This document shows positions 1 to 9,191 of a stretch of DNA of 64,000 nt, piece by piece. A program made the translations under genes and the position numbers. The stretch is from the NCBI RefSeq assembly GCF_030817655.1, contig NZ_JAUSZM010000003.1, positions 930,001-994,000 of the forward strand. The letters run 5' to 3'. The notes beneath the pieces are model-generated. The model did not search any database and was not told the DNA's origin. It saw nothing but the letters and a program-made list of their open reading frames with translations. How positions within the stretch are numbered: the stretch's first letter is position 1; each line of letters begins with the position of its first letter. The DNA is from Streptomyces sp. V4I2. GTDB lineage: Bacteria; Actinomycetota; Actinomycetes; Streptomycetales; Streptomycetaceae.

Positions 1-1303
1 GGAACGCAAACTCTCCCCCGACGAGGCCGACGTCACCCTGGTGACACCGCGCGCCTACCAGCTCTACCTCCCCCTGCTGCCCCAGGTCGCCTCCGGCGTG
101 CTGACGCCCCAGTCGATCGCCGTCTCGCTGCGCCGCAGCAAGAAGTACCGCACCCGGATCATTCCGGGCGGTGCGATCGGCGTGGACCTCAAGGCCAAGG
201 TCTGCGTCATCCGCACCATCACCGACCAGATCGTCGACGAGCCGTACGACTACATCGTGCTGGCCCCCGGCAGCGTCACCCGCACCTTCGACATCCCCGG
301 CCTCACCGACAACGCCTTCGGCATGAAGACGCTCGCCGAGGCCGCGTACGTCCGCGACCACGTCATCTCCCAGCTGGACCTCGCCGACGCGAGCGAGGAC
401 CCGGCCGAGCGCGCCGCGCGGCTGCAGTTCGTGGTGGTCGGCGGCGGCTACGCCGGCACCGAGACCGCGGCCTGCCTGCAGCGCCTCACGCACGCCGCCG
501 TCAAGCGCTACCCCCGCCTGGATCCGGGCCTGATCAAGTGGCATCTGATCGACATCGCCCCGAAGCTGATGCCGGAGCTGGGCGACAAGCTCGGCCGCAG
601 CGCCACTCAGATCCTGCGCCGGCGCGGCATCGAGATCTCGCTGGGGGTCTCGATCGACAAGGCGGGCCCGGAAGAGGTCACCTTCACCGACGGCCGGGTG
701 ATCCCCACCCGCACCCTGATCTGGACCGCGGGTGTGGTCGCGAGCCCGCTCATCGCCACGCTCGGAGCGGAGACCGTGCGGGGGCGGCTCGCGGTCACGG
801 CCGACATGAACCTGCCGGGCCAGGACGGGGTGTTCGCGCTCGGCGACGCCGCCGCGGTGCCCGACGAGGCCAAGGGAGTGGAGGGCGCGGTGTGCCCGCC
901 GACCGCGCAGCACGCGCTGCGGCAGGGCAAGCACGTCGCCGACAACGTCATCGCGACGCTGCGCGGTCAGCCGACGAAGCCGTACGTCCACAAGGACCTC
1001 GGCCTGGTCGTCGACCTCGGCGGCACGGACGCCGTCTCCAAGCCGCTCGGCATCGAACTGCGCGGCCTGCCCGCCCAGGCGGTGGCCCGCGGCTACCACT
1101 GGTCGGCGCTGCGCACCAACGTCGCCAAGACCCGGGTCATGACGAACTGGGTGCTCAACGCGGTCGCCGGCGACGATTTCGTCCGCACCGGTTTCCAGCA
1201 CGGCAGGTCCCTCAAGCTGAAGGACCTGGCGGCCGTCGACGCCTATCTGACGCCGGAAAAGGTGCGGGCCCATGTCGAGGGCTCCGAGCGGATCGAGCAG
1301 TGA
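1..1303 (+). CDS. ndh: Type II NADH dehydrogenase-like FAD oxidoreductase, 5' end outside the window
   Basis: The reading frame is open from base 2, so the first visible GTG (41) is not the true start; 433 codons are present. The visible part reads on from a missing N-terminal FAD Rossmann motif. It contains a second nucleotide-binding motif VVVGGGYAGTETA (about residue 144) and the FAD-closing segment DGVFALGDAAAVP (about residue 277). These are the hallmarks of NDH-2 enzymes, which pass electrons from NADH to menaquinone at the membrane face without pumping protons. Family knowledge supports this role; the sequence alone cannot exclude another pyridine nucleotide-disulfide oxidoreductase. 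It stands alone, and the next gene begins 106 bases downstream. Confidence 0.85.
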   Translation, partial: ERKLSPDEADVTLVTPRAYQLYLPLLPQVASGVLTPQSIAVSLRRSKKYRTRIIPGGAIGVDLKAKVCVIRTITDQIVDEPYDYIVLAPGSVTRTFDIPGLTDNAFGMKTLAEAAYVRDHVISQLDLADASEDPAERAARLQFVVVGGGYAGTETAACLQRLTHAAVKRYPRLDPGLIKWHLIDIAPKLMPELGDKLGRSATQILRRRGIEISLGVSIDKAGPEEVTFTDGRVIPTRTLIWTAGVVASPLIATLGAETVRGRLAVTADMNLPGQDGVFALGDAAAVPDEAKGVEGAVCPPTAQHALRQGKHVADNVIATLRGQPTKPYVHKDLGLVVDLGGTDAVSKPLGIELRGLPAQAVARGYHWSALRTNVAKTRVMTNWVLNAVAGDDFVRTGFQHGRSLKLKDLAAVDAYLTPEKVRAHVEGSERIEQ

Positions 1304-1409
1304 CCCTTCCCCGAACGTGACGTGAGTCACTTTGGACCGCCGATCAGTTGCCGGCCGGTCGGCGGTCCAAGGAGGGACAGGACAGCGTCACAGCGAAAGG
1401 GCAACCGCC

Positions 1410-1622
1410 ATGGCCGAGAATGTGAAGGGCCCCGCGAGCTACTTCCCCTCGATCGAGAAGAAATACGGCCGGCCGATCGCCGAGTGGCAGGAACTCATCC
1501 GTTCCTCGCCGCTGACCCGGCACATGGAGCTGGTCACCTGGCTGAAGACGGAGCACGGCCTCGGCCACGGCCATGCCAACGCCCTCGTGGCGTACACCCT
1601 GGCCGAGACCCGGGACCGGTGA
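1410..1622 (+). CDS. DUF4287 domain protein
   Basis: This 70-residue protein is essentially one small DUF4287 domain: a tyrosine/phenylalanine-rich start (GPASYFPSIEKKYGRPI), then W-E-L and the HGLGHGHANALVAY stretch typical of the family. The ATG at 1410 is preceded by GAAAGGG at a workable distance. The frame stays open back to 1332, but no comparable start lies there. The family is widespread in actinobacteria and its molecular role is unknown. The gene lies between ndh and the FUSC membrane gene in the same orientation. Confidence 0.8.
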   Translation: MAENVKGPASYFPSIEKKYGRPIAEWQELIRSSPLTRHMELVTWLKTEHGLGHGHANALVAYTLAETRDR

Positions 1623-1640
1623 GGCCCGCCCCGCCGTGGC

Positions 1641-3935
1641 ATGCTGATGCCGGAGATCATGACGGGACACGGGAGTGAGTACGGCGGCGTGAGGGCAGCG
1701 GGACGATCGGTGCGGGCACGACTGCGGGACGGCATCGCCGCGTCCGATCCCGGTCTGCTGAGACTGACCGCCGGTCTGCGGACCGTGGGCGCGATCGCGC
1801 TGACGCTGGCCGTCCTCAGTTTTCTCGACGTCGACGTCACGCATCTGGTCGCTGGGGCCATGGCGGCGATGGTCGCCACCTTCGCGATCCGCGAGAAGCA
1901 GCGCGGGCAGCAGGCCGTCACGCTCGCGCTGGGGCTGCCGGTGGCGCTGACGTCGGTGACGCTGGGCGCGCTCCTCAGCTCCCGTGTGGTGGCCGGCGAC
2001 CTCTTCTTCGTCGCGCTCATCTTCTTCGCCGTCTACGGGCGCCGGTTCGGCGACCGCGGCACCGCGCTCGGCCTGATCGGGTTCCAGGTCTACTTCCTGT
2101 CCCTGTTCGTCGGCGCCACCGTCTCGGGACTGCCCGAGTTGTACGGCGCCATCGTCGTCGCCTTCCTCAGCAGCGCGCTGGTGCGGTTCGTGCTCGTGCC
2201 CGAGACGCCCGCGCACATTCTTCAGCGGCTGCGCGAGGCCTTCCGCGCGAGGCTGGCCCAGCTGGTGTCGGCGCAGCTCGACCTGCTCGACGCCGGGCCG
2301 GACGAGGTGGAGAAGGCGCTGGAGGACGTGCGCAGCGGCACCGCCCGCCTGAACGAGACGGCGATGATGATCCAGGGGCGGCTGGAGGACGGCACGTCCG
2401 ACGAGGCCGCGGCCCGCCTCGTGCAGCGCCGTATCGCGGACGCCGAGATCGCCGCCGAGCGGCTGGGCCTGTTGCTGCTGACCGCGCGCAGCGCCGAGCG
2501 GGCGACCACCCTGACCCTGCATCTGCCCGGCGCCCCCGTCCCGGCGGGAGGTCATCTGCCCGTGCGGGACGAGGCGAGTGCCACCTTGCGCCGCGATCTG
2601 GACGCGCTGCGCATGCTCGTGCTGCGGCCCGTCACCGGGGAGTCCGGCACGGCCGTGTCCCATGTCCGCAACCGGCTGCTCGGGTACCGCGACGAGGAGA
2701 ACCTGCCGCCCGCCTCACCCGCCGTCCAGGACGTCTTCCGAGGCATCGGCGAGGCCTCCCGGGCGGTCCTGGGCCTGCGGATCGCCCTGGACGGGCCTCA
2801 GGACGACTCGGACGACACCCCGGCGACGGCCCGTTCGCGCGAGGAGCTCGACGCCGAGGACGCCGCCATCGACGCCGGCGAGGACGACACCGGCGACGAG
2901 GAGCAGACCGGGCTGCGGCGGCCGACCACACGGGCCGCCGTGCAGGTCGCCGTGGGCTCGTCGCTCGCGATCGTCGGCGGGGAGTTCCTCTCCAGCCACC
3001 GCTGGTACTGGGCGGTGCTGACCTGCTGGATCGTGTTCCTCAACACCGCGTCCACGGGCGAGATCCTGGTCAAGGGCTACCGGCGGCTGCTGGGCACGGT
3101 GTTCGGGGTGGTGGCCGGGATCGTGCTGGCCGCGCTGGTCGGGCAGCACACCTGGACCGCGTTCGCGCTGGTGCTGCTGTGCGTGTTCGCGATGTTCTAC
3201 ACGGCACCCTTGTCGTACACCCTGATGTCCTTCTTCGTCACCGCGGCGCTGGGCGTGCTCTACACCCTCCTGCACACCTACAGCGCCTCGGTGCTGTTGC
3301 TGCGCGTGGCGGAGACGGCGCTCGGCGCGGCCTGCGGGATCGTCGCGGCGGCGTTCGTGCTGCCGGTGCACACGGACCGCCGTACGAACGAACTGCTGGT
3401 CACCGTCCTGGACCGGCTCGCGGACGTCACCGAAGGGGCGGTGGACCAGCTCAGCGGCGGTCCGCCGGTCGAACTGCTGGACAAGGCGCGCGACCTGGAC
3501 CAGGCCCTGGCCGACCTGCGCGCCGCGACCCAGCCGCTCACCCACCCGGTCACGCCGCTGCGGGCCCGCCGGGACACCGCCCGCTATGTCGTCGCGCTGC
3601 TCGAGACCTGCGCGTACCACGCGCGTTCGCTGGCGGCGACGGCCGAACTGCTGCCCACCCACCCCTCGATCGCGGCGGACCCGAGGCTGCGCCGGGCCGG
3701 GCGGCGGATCCAGCACAACATCGGGGCGGTCGCCGCGCACGTCGCCGATGAGCGGGCCGCCGTCGAGATCGAGACCGGCCCGAGCATCGCCTCGCTCCTG
3801 GAGCCGGACGTCCCGGGCACACCCCGGTACGGCCGGGTCACCGACCGCGTGCTTCGGCATCTGCAACGCCTGGACGAGTCGGTGGCCGGGCTGGCCCGGC
3901 CGCTGGGCATGCCGGTGCCGGCACCCCGGCGGTGA
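1641..3935 (+). CDS. FUSC family membrane protein
   Basis: The product (764 residues from the first ATG) has the two-half layout of FUSC/aromatic-acid-exporter-like proteins. A first hydrophobic block (about residues 45-185) is followed by a soluble helical and acidic linker (about 190-420, with a D/E-rich patch near 400-425). A second membrane block (about 430-575) and a C-terminal cytosolic helical domain complete it. Related proteins are putative efflux or envelope proteins, and no substrate can be read here. The start is uncertain: ATG 1641, 1647 or 1659 and GTG 1689 are in frame and none has a clear ribosome binding site. Confidence 0.8.
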   Translation: MLMPEIMTGHGSEYGGVRAAGRSVRARLRDGIAASDPGLLRLTAGLRTVGAIALTLAVLSFLDVDVTHLVAGAMAAMVATFAIREKQRGQQAVTLALGLPVALTSVTLGALLSSRVVAGDLFFVALIFFAVYGRRFGDRGTALGLIGFQVYFLSLFVGATVSGLPELYGAIVVAFLSSALVRFVLVPETPAHILQRLREAFRARLAQLVSAQLDLLDAGPDEVEKALEDVRSGTARLNETAMMIQGRLEDGTSDEAAARLVQRRIADAEIAAERLGLLLLTARSAERATTLTLHLPGAPVPAGGHLPVRDEASATLRRDLDALRMLVLRPVTGESGTAVSHVRNRLLGYRDEENLPPASPAVQDVFRGIGEASRAVLGLRIALDGPQDDSDDTPATARSREELDAEDAAIDAGEDDTGDEEQTGLRRPTTRAAVQVAVGSSLAIVGGEFLSSHRWYWAVLTCWIVFLNTASTGEILVKGYRRLLGTVFGVVAGIVLAALVGQHTWTAFALVLLCVFAMFYTAPLSYTLMSFFVTAALGVLYTLLHTYSASVLLLRVAETALGAACGIVAAAFVLPVHTDRRTNELLVTVLDRLADVTEGAVDQLSGGPPVELLDKARDLDQALADLRAATQPLTHPVTPLRARRDTARYVVALLETCAYHARSLAATAELLPTHPSIAADPRLRRAGRRIQHNIGAVAAHVADERAAVEIETGPSIASLLEPDVPGTPRYGRVTDRVLRHLQRLDESVAGLARPLGMPVPAPRR

Positions 3936-3951
3936 CAGCGGGGCGCTCGCC

Positions 3952-4383
3952 TCAGATGTCCGTCGGCAGGTCGCTCACTTCGGCGATGCCGCGCAGTTCG
4001 TCGTTCATCCGCTGTCGTTCGCGGATGTAGTCGGCGATCTCGCCGAGGCGCACGGGGTCGGAGGCGGTGGCCGCGTCGGTGACGACCCGGACCGGGCCGG
4101 TGTCCTCAACGTGCAGTTCGACCACCTCGTTGTCCAGTCGGCCCGTGACGGCGGTGGCGATGACCAGCGCCGCCTCGTCGCGGACCTCCTGGGGCAGCCC
4201 CTCGGCATGCGTCTCGTCGAGGGCGAAGTCGAGTGCCGGCAGGCGTTCTTCCTCGATCGCCCGCAGAACCGGTTCGACCACGCTGAGCAGGAGACGGTAG
4301 TCCTCCGTCTCCATGCGAACGCGCAGCAGGTCGAGGTAGACGTCCACGGGCCGGCCGTCGGGCGGGAGCTCGGGTTCGTTCAT
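3952..4383 (-). CDS. Conserved hypothetical protein, 143 residues
   Basis: The frame starts at the ATG at 4383 and stops at 3952, 16 bases from the convergent FUSC gene. The product is acidic (MNEPELPPDG start) and mostly helical, with no membrane segment or signal peptide. I see no catalytic motif and cannot assign a family. Third-position GC is high throughout, so it is a real gene. It lies 67 bases downstream of the DUF1206 gene on the same strand and may be cotranscribed with it. Confidence 0.7.
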   Translation of the reverse strand: MNEPELPPDGRPVDVYLDLLRVRMETEDYRLLLSVVEPVLRAIEEERLPALDFALDETHAEGLPQEVRDEAALVIATAVTGRLDNEVVELHVEDTGPVRVVTDAATASDPVRLGEIADYIRERQRMNDELRGIAEVSDLPTDI

Positions 4384-4450
4384 CTGGTCCGTCTTCCCCG
4401 TGTGACGGATCTCAGACGCGATCCCGGCTCCCGGAACCCTGCGCCGCCTC

Positions 4451-5284
4451 TCAGACCCGGCGCCAGCGGGCCATCGCGAGGGAGAACAGCCCGAAGAGCA
4501 CGAGGCCGGCCGCGACGCAGACCAGCAGCCACGGCCCGAGCGGAGTGTCGGCGAACGAGCGGAGGGTGTCGTCGAGGCCCTTGGCTTTGTCGGGTTCGTA
4601 GTCGACGGCCGCGCGCACGGCGAAGGCACCCGCCACGGCGAACACCGCTCCGCGCGCCACGCCGCCGGCCACGCCCGTGACGTCGACCAGTCGCCGGGTG
4701 CGCAGCGACATCTGGCCGAGCCTGAGCTTGTCGTGGTACTTGCGCAGCGCCGCCCGCGCGGCGATCCACACGCCGGCGACGGTGATCGCGGCGCCCGCCC
4801 CGCCGACCAGCCACTGCCCGGCGGGGACCTCAAGCAGCCGCGCGGTGACGTCCTTGGACTGCTCGTCGCTGGAGCCGCTGCCGCCCGAGCCCGCGGCGAA
4901 GGACAGCACGGAGTAGGCGACGAAGGTGTAGAAGGCGCACCGCACGGCCGACAGCAGTCGTTTCCTCGCCTTACGGCCGTCCGGCCCGACCGAGCCGAAA
5001 AGGACCTCGGACAGCCGCCACAGGGCCATACCGACGAGGCCGATGCCGAGCGCCCACAGCAGTGCCGCGCCGAACGGCTGGTCGGCGAGTTCGGCGAGGG
5101 CGCCGCCGCGGTCGGCCTGACGCCGGCCGTCGCCGAAGGCGATCTGCAGGGCCAGGACTCCGACCAGCAGGTAGATCACTCCCCGCGCTGTCAGTCCGGC
5201 CCGCGCGGCCCCTTCACGTGCCGACCCGTTCGCTACCCGGCGGGCTTCCATCCGGGGGGTTCGCGCCGTGGCACTCGTGTTCAT
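4451..5284 (-). CDS. DUF1206 domain membrane protein
   Basis: The 277-residue product has about six hydrophobic segments arranged as three pairs, each opening with an ARxGLxARGVIYLLVG-like sequence (clearest at residues 30-50). This is the repeat architecture of DUF1206 proteins. Its role is unknown. The start was placed at the ATG at 5284 because AGGAGG lies eight bases upstream (read on the minus strand). An open frame extends to 5356 but has no such site. A Gly/Ser-rich loop lies near residues 150-160. The gene neighbours a sigma-factor cluster, which hints at stress-linked expression, but this is inference only. Confidence 0.85.
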   Translation of the reverse strand: MNTSATARTPRMEARRVANGSAREGAARAGLTARGVIYLLVGVLALQIAFGDGRRQADRGGALAELADQPFGAALLWALGIGLVGMALWRLSEVLFGSVGPDGRKARKRLLSAVRCAFYTFVAYSVLSFAAGSGGSGSSDEQSKDVTARLLEVPAGQWLVGGAGAAITVAGVWIAARAALRKYHDKLRLGQMSLRTRRLVDVTGVAGGVARGAVFAVAGAFAVRAAVDYEPDKAKGLDDTLRSFADTPLGPWLLVCVAAGLVLFGLFSLAMARWRRV

Positions 5285-5438
5285 GTCGACCTCCTGGAAT
5301 CCGAATGCCCTGGTCCCGGACGAGCACACCCCGGCGAGCGGGGCGGGCTGTGCCACGGCGCGGGCGGCTCGGCGTCGCGCCGTGGCGACGCCCGGTACGG
5401 CGGCGCAGACGCGTCAGGAGATCGCCATGCGGGCCCCG

Positions 5439-5666
5439 TCACTCGGCCAGCGGCGCGGACCCGGACTCCGGCACCGCCCTCAGCAGGCGGTGTGCCGTGT
5501 CCAGTGCCAGTCGCACGTCACGCGTGCCGGTCGACACACAGAGCGTGTAGGCGAGGTCGAGGGAGCGCGGGCTCGGTGCGTCCGGGCCGCGCGCGGTCTC
5601 CTCGGCCCGGAGCGACTCGTACTGCTCGACGAGTCGGCGCAGGAACTCCGGATGGGGCCTCAGCAT
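5439..5666 (-). CDS. DUF5133 domain protein
   Basis: This small helical protein (75 residues) begins MLRPHPEFLRRLVEQYESL, the characteristic opening of the Streptomyces-restricted DUF5133 family. The ATG at 5666 has AAGGGAG eight bases upstream. An alternative GTG at 5690 overlaps the stop codon of the upstream sigma-factor gene by four bases (GTGA) and would add eight residues. Either way the gene follows the sigma gene closely and is probably cotranscribed and translationally coupled. The function is unknown. Members of this family often sit next to stress-response or secondary-metabolism regulators. Confidence 0.75.
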   Translation of the reverse strand: MLRPHPEFLRRLVEQYESLRAEETARGPDAPSPRSLDLAYTLCVSTGTRDVRLALDTAHRLLRAVPESGSAPLAE

Positions 5667-5686
5667 CCGTCTCGCTCCCTTCACGC

Positions 5687-6544
5687 TCACCGTGCCCGGC
5701 CGCCGGGGCCGCCCCGGTTCGCCCGCTGGCCCAGCACCTCGTCGCGCACCCGCGCACAGCTGCGGCTGATCAGCCGGGAGACGTGCATCTGGGAGATGCC
5801 GAGCCGGTCGGCGATACGGCTTTGGGTCATGTCCTCGAAGAAGCGCATGTAGAGGATGGCCCGCTCACGCTCGGGCAGTCGGCGCAGCCCCTCCTTGGCC
5901 GACTCGCGGTCGACGACGACGTCGTAGGACGCGTCGGACGAGCCGAGTGTGTCGGCGAGGCTGTAGCCGTCGTCACCGGCGGAGAGCTCGGCGTCCAGCG
6001 ACAGGGTGCTGAAGCTTTCGAGCGCCTCCATGCCCGCGGCGACCTCCTCCTCGGTCAGACCGGTGTGGGCGGCGATGTCGGCGGCCGACGGCTCGGGGGA
6101 ACCCGGGTTCTGGGTCAGCTCGCGCCGGGCCACCCGCACCTTGTTGCGCAGTTCCTGCACCCTGCGGGGCACCCGCAGCGCCCACATCCGGTCCCGGAAG
6201 TGACGCTTGACCTCGCCGGTGATGGTCGGCACGGCATAGCTCTCGAAGGCGCCCCGCTCCGGCTCGAACCGGTCGATCGCCTTCACCAGGCCGAGCGCCG
6301 CCACCTGCCGGAGGTCCTCGACGGACTCCCCTCGGTCGCGGAACCGGCCGGCGATCCGGTGGGCCATGGGCAGCCAGGCGGTGACGAGTTCGTCGCGGAG
6401 GGCGTCCCGCTCGGGGCCGTCGTCCAGGGCGGCCAGTCGGGTGAACAGGGCGGTCGTGTCGGGGGCGTCGTCGTGCCTACGCCGGGTGGTAGTGGTCTGC
6501 CGAGCGGGCGTGCCGGGACGGCTTGTCGACATATCGATGAGCAT
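5687..6544 (-). CDS. SigB/SigF/SigG-family RNA polymerase sigma factor
   Basis: The 285-residue protein has sigma-70 region 2 (about residues 50-120, with the core-binding and -10 recognition segments GLVKAIDRFEPERGAFESYAV), region 3 (about 125-195) and region 4 with a clear helix-turn-helix (about 225-275, MTQSRIADRLGISQMHVSRL). There is no long N-terminal region 1.1. This is the class controlled by anti-sigma ATPases and anti-anti-sigma proteins in the stress and development responses of Streptomyces. The ATG at 6544 is preceded by AGGAG at nine bases. A DUF5133 gene follows with near-zero spacing and an anti-sigma-type ATPase gene lies upstream on the same strand. Confidence 0.9.
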   Translation of the reverse strand: MLIDMSTSRPGTPARQTTTTRRRHDDAPDTTALFTRLAALDDGPERDALRDELVTAWLPMAHRIAGRFRDRGESVEDLRQVAALGLVKAIDRFEPERGAFESYAVPTITGEVKRHFRDRMWALRVPRRVQELRNKVRVARRELTQNPGSPEPSAADIAAHTGLTEEEVAAGMEALESFSTLSLDAELSAGDDGYSLADTLGSSDASYDVVVDRESAKEGLRRLPERERAILYMRFFEDMTQSRIADRLGISQMHVSRLISRSCARVRDEVLGQRANRGGPGGRAR

Positions 6545-6722
6545 GCGGAATCGCTCCTGAACGTCGTTTCAGGTGGTTACCGCGGGAGGTGAAGGCGCTG
6601 CCCGGATGACCGGGAAGGGCCCCGGGGCAGCCATACCGCTCCCGCTGGCGCGCCTCCGGTCCGAAGCACGATTCTGCGTCTGCCCTGCCCCCCTGGGTGC
6701 AAACTCCGGTTCCGAAAAGTCT

Positions 6723-7169
6723 TCAGGACAGGGGCACCACGGCGGTGATGCACTTCCCGCCCGCGGGCAGGTCGGTGACCCGGACGTCGCGGGACAGCCG
6801 GCAGACGATCGGCCAGCCGTGGCCGCCGACGCGCCGTCGGCCGTACCGGTCCACCGGCGGGTCGACCACCGGCAGTTCGTCGCTGCGGTCACTCACCGAC
6901 ACGCGGACGCCGGGCCCCACGATGTCCACGTGGAAGTCGGTGATGCCGCCGCCGTGCAGGATCGCGTTGGTGGTGAGTTCCGAGGCGACGAGCAGGGCGT
7001 CAGAGAGGGCGTTCGCGTCGCACGGGGTGTGGTCGGCACGGCAGCGTTCGGTCACGGCCCGTTCGACCGCCCGGCGGGCGTCGGCCGGTTTGCACAGCCT
7101 TGGCTGCCCGCGCCGGTCCGCGGCGAACGACGACTGGAGGACGTATTCGGTCCTGTGCTCCTCGCACAT
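6723..7169 (-). CDS. ATP-binding protein, RsbW/SpoIIAB-like (anti-sigma regulatory type)
   Basis: The 148-residue protein is a single GHKL ATPase domain. The N-box is seen in ALLVASELTTNAILHGGG, and a degenerate G-box is seen as GRRRVGGHGWPIVCRLS. Streptomyces has dozens of such small ATPases; some bind sigma factors as anti-sigma kinases, many have unknown partners. Its position 178 bases upstream of a SigB-type sigma gene on the same strand suggests, but does not prove, that the two interact. The start at 7169 gives the usual family length. A strong inverted repeat lies in the leader (7202-7242). Confidence 0.8.
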   Translation of the reverse strand: MCEEHRTEYVLQSSFAADRRGQPRLCKPADARRAVERAVTERCRADHTPCDANALSDALLVASELTTNAILHGGGITDFHVDIVGPGVRVSVSDRSDELPVVDPPVDRYGRRRVGGHGWPIVCRLSRDVRVTDLPAGGKCITAVVPLS

Positions 7170-7201
7170 CCCTGTGCTCCCTGAATCGCTGAAGAAGAGA
7201 A

Positions 7202-7242
7202 CCGCGCCCGGTGCCGGCCGCGGCGATCGCGGCCGGGCGCGG
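7202..7242 (-). promoter_or_regulatory. Strong inverted repeat in the leader of the ATPase gene
   Basis: CCGCGCCCGG (7202-7211) and CCGGGCGCGG (7233-7242) are perfect 10-bp complements, and a second nested stem (GGCCGCG/CGCGGCC) lies inside. The structure ends 32 bases before the start codon at 7169. No U-tract follows, so it is not a typical terminator. It could be a leader hairpin affecting translation of the ATPase or an attenuator. No function is proven. Confidence 0.35.
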
Positions 7243-7425
7243 ACACCTCACAGGCCCCCGCGGACAGACGGCCGGACTGCCCCGGCTGCGAGCGGCTCCT
7301 GTGTCACGCTGCGTGAGCTTCCGCAGGTCTCTCCTCTTCGGCTGACCCTTCCCCGGCGTGCCAAACCTCTCGTGCCGGGCGGGAACCCGTGCCATCCCTG
7401 CGCCTGAAGCGGGTACGCGGATGCC

Positions 7426-7647
7426 ATGACCGATGTGGTGGACTCAGACGAACTGCTGCGACGTATCCAACGCGCCCGGGCCTGTGCGGCCGAGGAGGAA
7501 CGGACCTGGCGTACCCGCAGCGACGACCTTCGCCGGGCGGACCCGGACGGGGCTCGTGACGCGGGCGTACGAACGCTGGCGTTCGAGGCCGTGGTCACGG
7601 TGCTGGACGAGATCCTGACGCCGGGCAGGCACAGCGCGCAGGAGTGA
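7426..7647 (+). CDS. Small hypothetical protein, 73 residues
   Basis: A short, charged, helical protein (MTDVVDSDELLRRIQRARA start) with no membrane segment or recognisable motif. Codon third positions are GC-rich, as in real genes here. No ribosome binding site is seen; instead GGGTAC (7411-7416), which resembles a SigB-type -10 element, lies ten bases before the ATG, so the mRNA may have a very short leader. No matching -35 element was found. The function is unknown. Confidence 0.6.
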   Translation: MTDVVDSDELLRRIQRARACAAEEERTWRTRSDDLRRADPDGARDAGVRTLAFEAVVTVLDEILTPGRHSAQE

Positions 7648-7697
7648 CGGGCACAGTCGGCGGATTGGCGGGCGCCCGGTCCGGGAACCCGTCGTCC

Positions 7698-9176
7698 ATG
7701 GCTGCCGATCACACCCGCGCACCGGTTCTGGAAGCCCTGGCCGACTATCACCGCCAGGGCCGGATGTCGTTCGCGCCGCCGGGTCACAAGCAGGCCCGGG
7801 GCGCCGATCCCGCGGTGCGGGAGGTACTCGGTGACGCGGTGTTCCTCGGTGACGTACTGGCGTCGGGCGGGCTGGACGACCGGCTCACCCGGGGCCGGGT
7901 GCTGGAGCGGGCCCAGGAGTTGATGGCCGACGCCGTCCATGCCGACCACACCTTCTTCACCACGTGCGGGAGTTCGCTGTCCGTCAAGGCGGCGATGCTG
8001 GCTGTCGCGGGCCCGCACGAGAAGCTGCTGATCGGGCGGGACGCCCACAAGTCCGTGGTGTCGGGGCTGATCCTCTCCGGCATCGAGCCGGTCTGGATCG
8101 AACCCCGGTGGGACGCCGAGCGTCATCTGGCGCATCCGCCGTCCACCGCGGACTTCGAGCAGGCCTTCGAGGCGCATCCGGACGCGAAGGGCGCGCTGAT
8201 CACCAGCCCGACGCCGTACGGTGCCTGCGCGGACCTGAGCGCGGTCGCCGAGGTCTGTCACCGCCGCTCGGTCCCGCTGATCGTGGACGAGGCGTGGGGC
8301 GCGCATCTGCCCTTCCATCCGGTTCTGCCGTCCTGGGCCATGGACGCGGGCGCCGACATCTGCGTGACCAGCATCCACAAGATGGGCAGCGGTCTGGAGC
8401 AGGGTTCGGTCTTCCATCTGCAGGGGGATCTGGTCCCGGCCGACCTGTTGCAGATGCGCGCCGATCTGCTGGGCACCACCAGCCCGTCGGTGCTGCTGTA
8501 CGCGGGGCTCGACGGCTGGCGGCGGCAGATGGCACTGCACGGCGAGGAACTGCTGGGCGCCGCACTGGATCTCGCCGCCGAGGTGCGGACCGCCGTCGAG
8601 GCGATCGACGGGATGCACGTCAATGACCGCGACGACTACTGCGGCGCGGGGATGGCCTACGACCTGGACCCGCTGCCCGGCATCATCGACGTCGACGCGC
8701 TCGGGATCACCGGGTACCAGGCCGCGGACTGGCTGCGGGAGCACCGGAGCATCGACATGCATCTGACGGACCACCGTCGTATCGGCGCGCAGATCACGCA
8801 CGCCGACGACCGGGAGACGGCCGGCCAACTGCTCGCCGCGCTCAAGGACCTGGCCGAGGCCGCGCCGGAACTCCACCCGGGGCCCCGGGTGGAGGTGCCC
8901 TTGCCGTCCGAACTCCGGATGACCCAGGCATGCCTGCCCCGGGACGCCTTCTTCGGTCCCGCGGAGAAGGTGGCGGTGTCGGAGGCCGCCGGGCGGATCG
9001 CGGCGGAGATGATCACGCCGTATCCGCCGGGTATCCCCGCCGTACTGCCGGGTGAGCGCCTGACGGAGCCCGTGCTGCGGTACCTGCTCACCGGCCTGGA
9101 GGCGGGCATGAACCTGCCGGATGCCACCGACGCCGGGTTGGAGACGATCAGAGTCGCCACGCGGGTCGCTGAGTAA
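7698..9176 (+). CDS. Orn/Lys/Arg decarboxylase-family PLP enzyme
   Basis: The 492-residue protein has the aminotransferase fold type I layout of biosynthetic lysine/ornithine/arginine decarboxylases. An N-terminal segment FAPPGHKQ (about residues 25-32) is followed by the aspartate of VDEAWGAH (D198) and the PLP-binding lysine in TSIHKMGSG (K228). A C-terminal decarboxylase domain follows from about residue 370. Such enzymes make cadaverine, putrescine or agmatine, and the substrate cannot be told from sequence alone. The ATG at 7698 was chosen because the protein homology begins there; an open frame extends to 7644. A terminator follows at 9301-9337. Confidence 0.8.
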   Translation: MAADHTRAPVLEALADYHRQGRMSFAPPGHKQARGADPAVREVLGDAVFLGDVLASGGLDDRLTRGRVLERAQELMADAVHADHTFFTTCGSSLSVKAAMLAVAGPHEKLLIGRDAHKSVVSGLILSGIEPVWIEPRWDAERHLAHPPSTADFEQAFEAHPDAKGALITSPTPYGACADLSAVAEVCHRRSVPLIVDEAWGAHLPFHPVLPSWAMDAGADICVTSIHKMGSGLEQGSVFHLQGDLVPADLLQMRADLLGTTSPSVLLYAGLDGWRRQMALHGEELLGAALDLAAEVRTAVEAIDGMHVNDRDDYCGAGMAYDLDPLPGIIDVDALGITGYQAADWLREHRSIDMHLTDHRRIGAQITHADDRETAGQLLAALKDLAEAAPELHPGPRVEVPLPSELRMTQACLPRDAFFGPAEKVAVSEAAGRIAAEMITPYPPGIPAVLPGERLTEPVLRYLLTGLEAGMNLPDATDAGLETIRVATRVAE

Positions 9177-9191
9177 CGATTGAGTGAAACA

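Noticed and set aside
2715..3866. A 383-codon minus-strand frame inside the FUSC gene
   Set aside because: Low-complexity antisense translation; the plus-strand frame has matching membrane segments.
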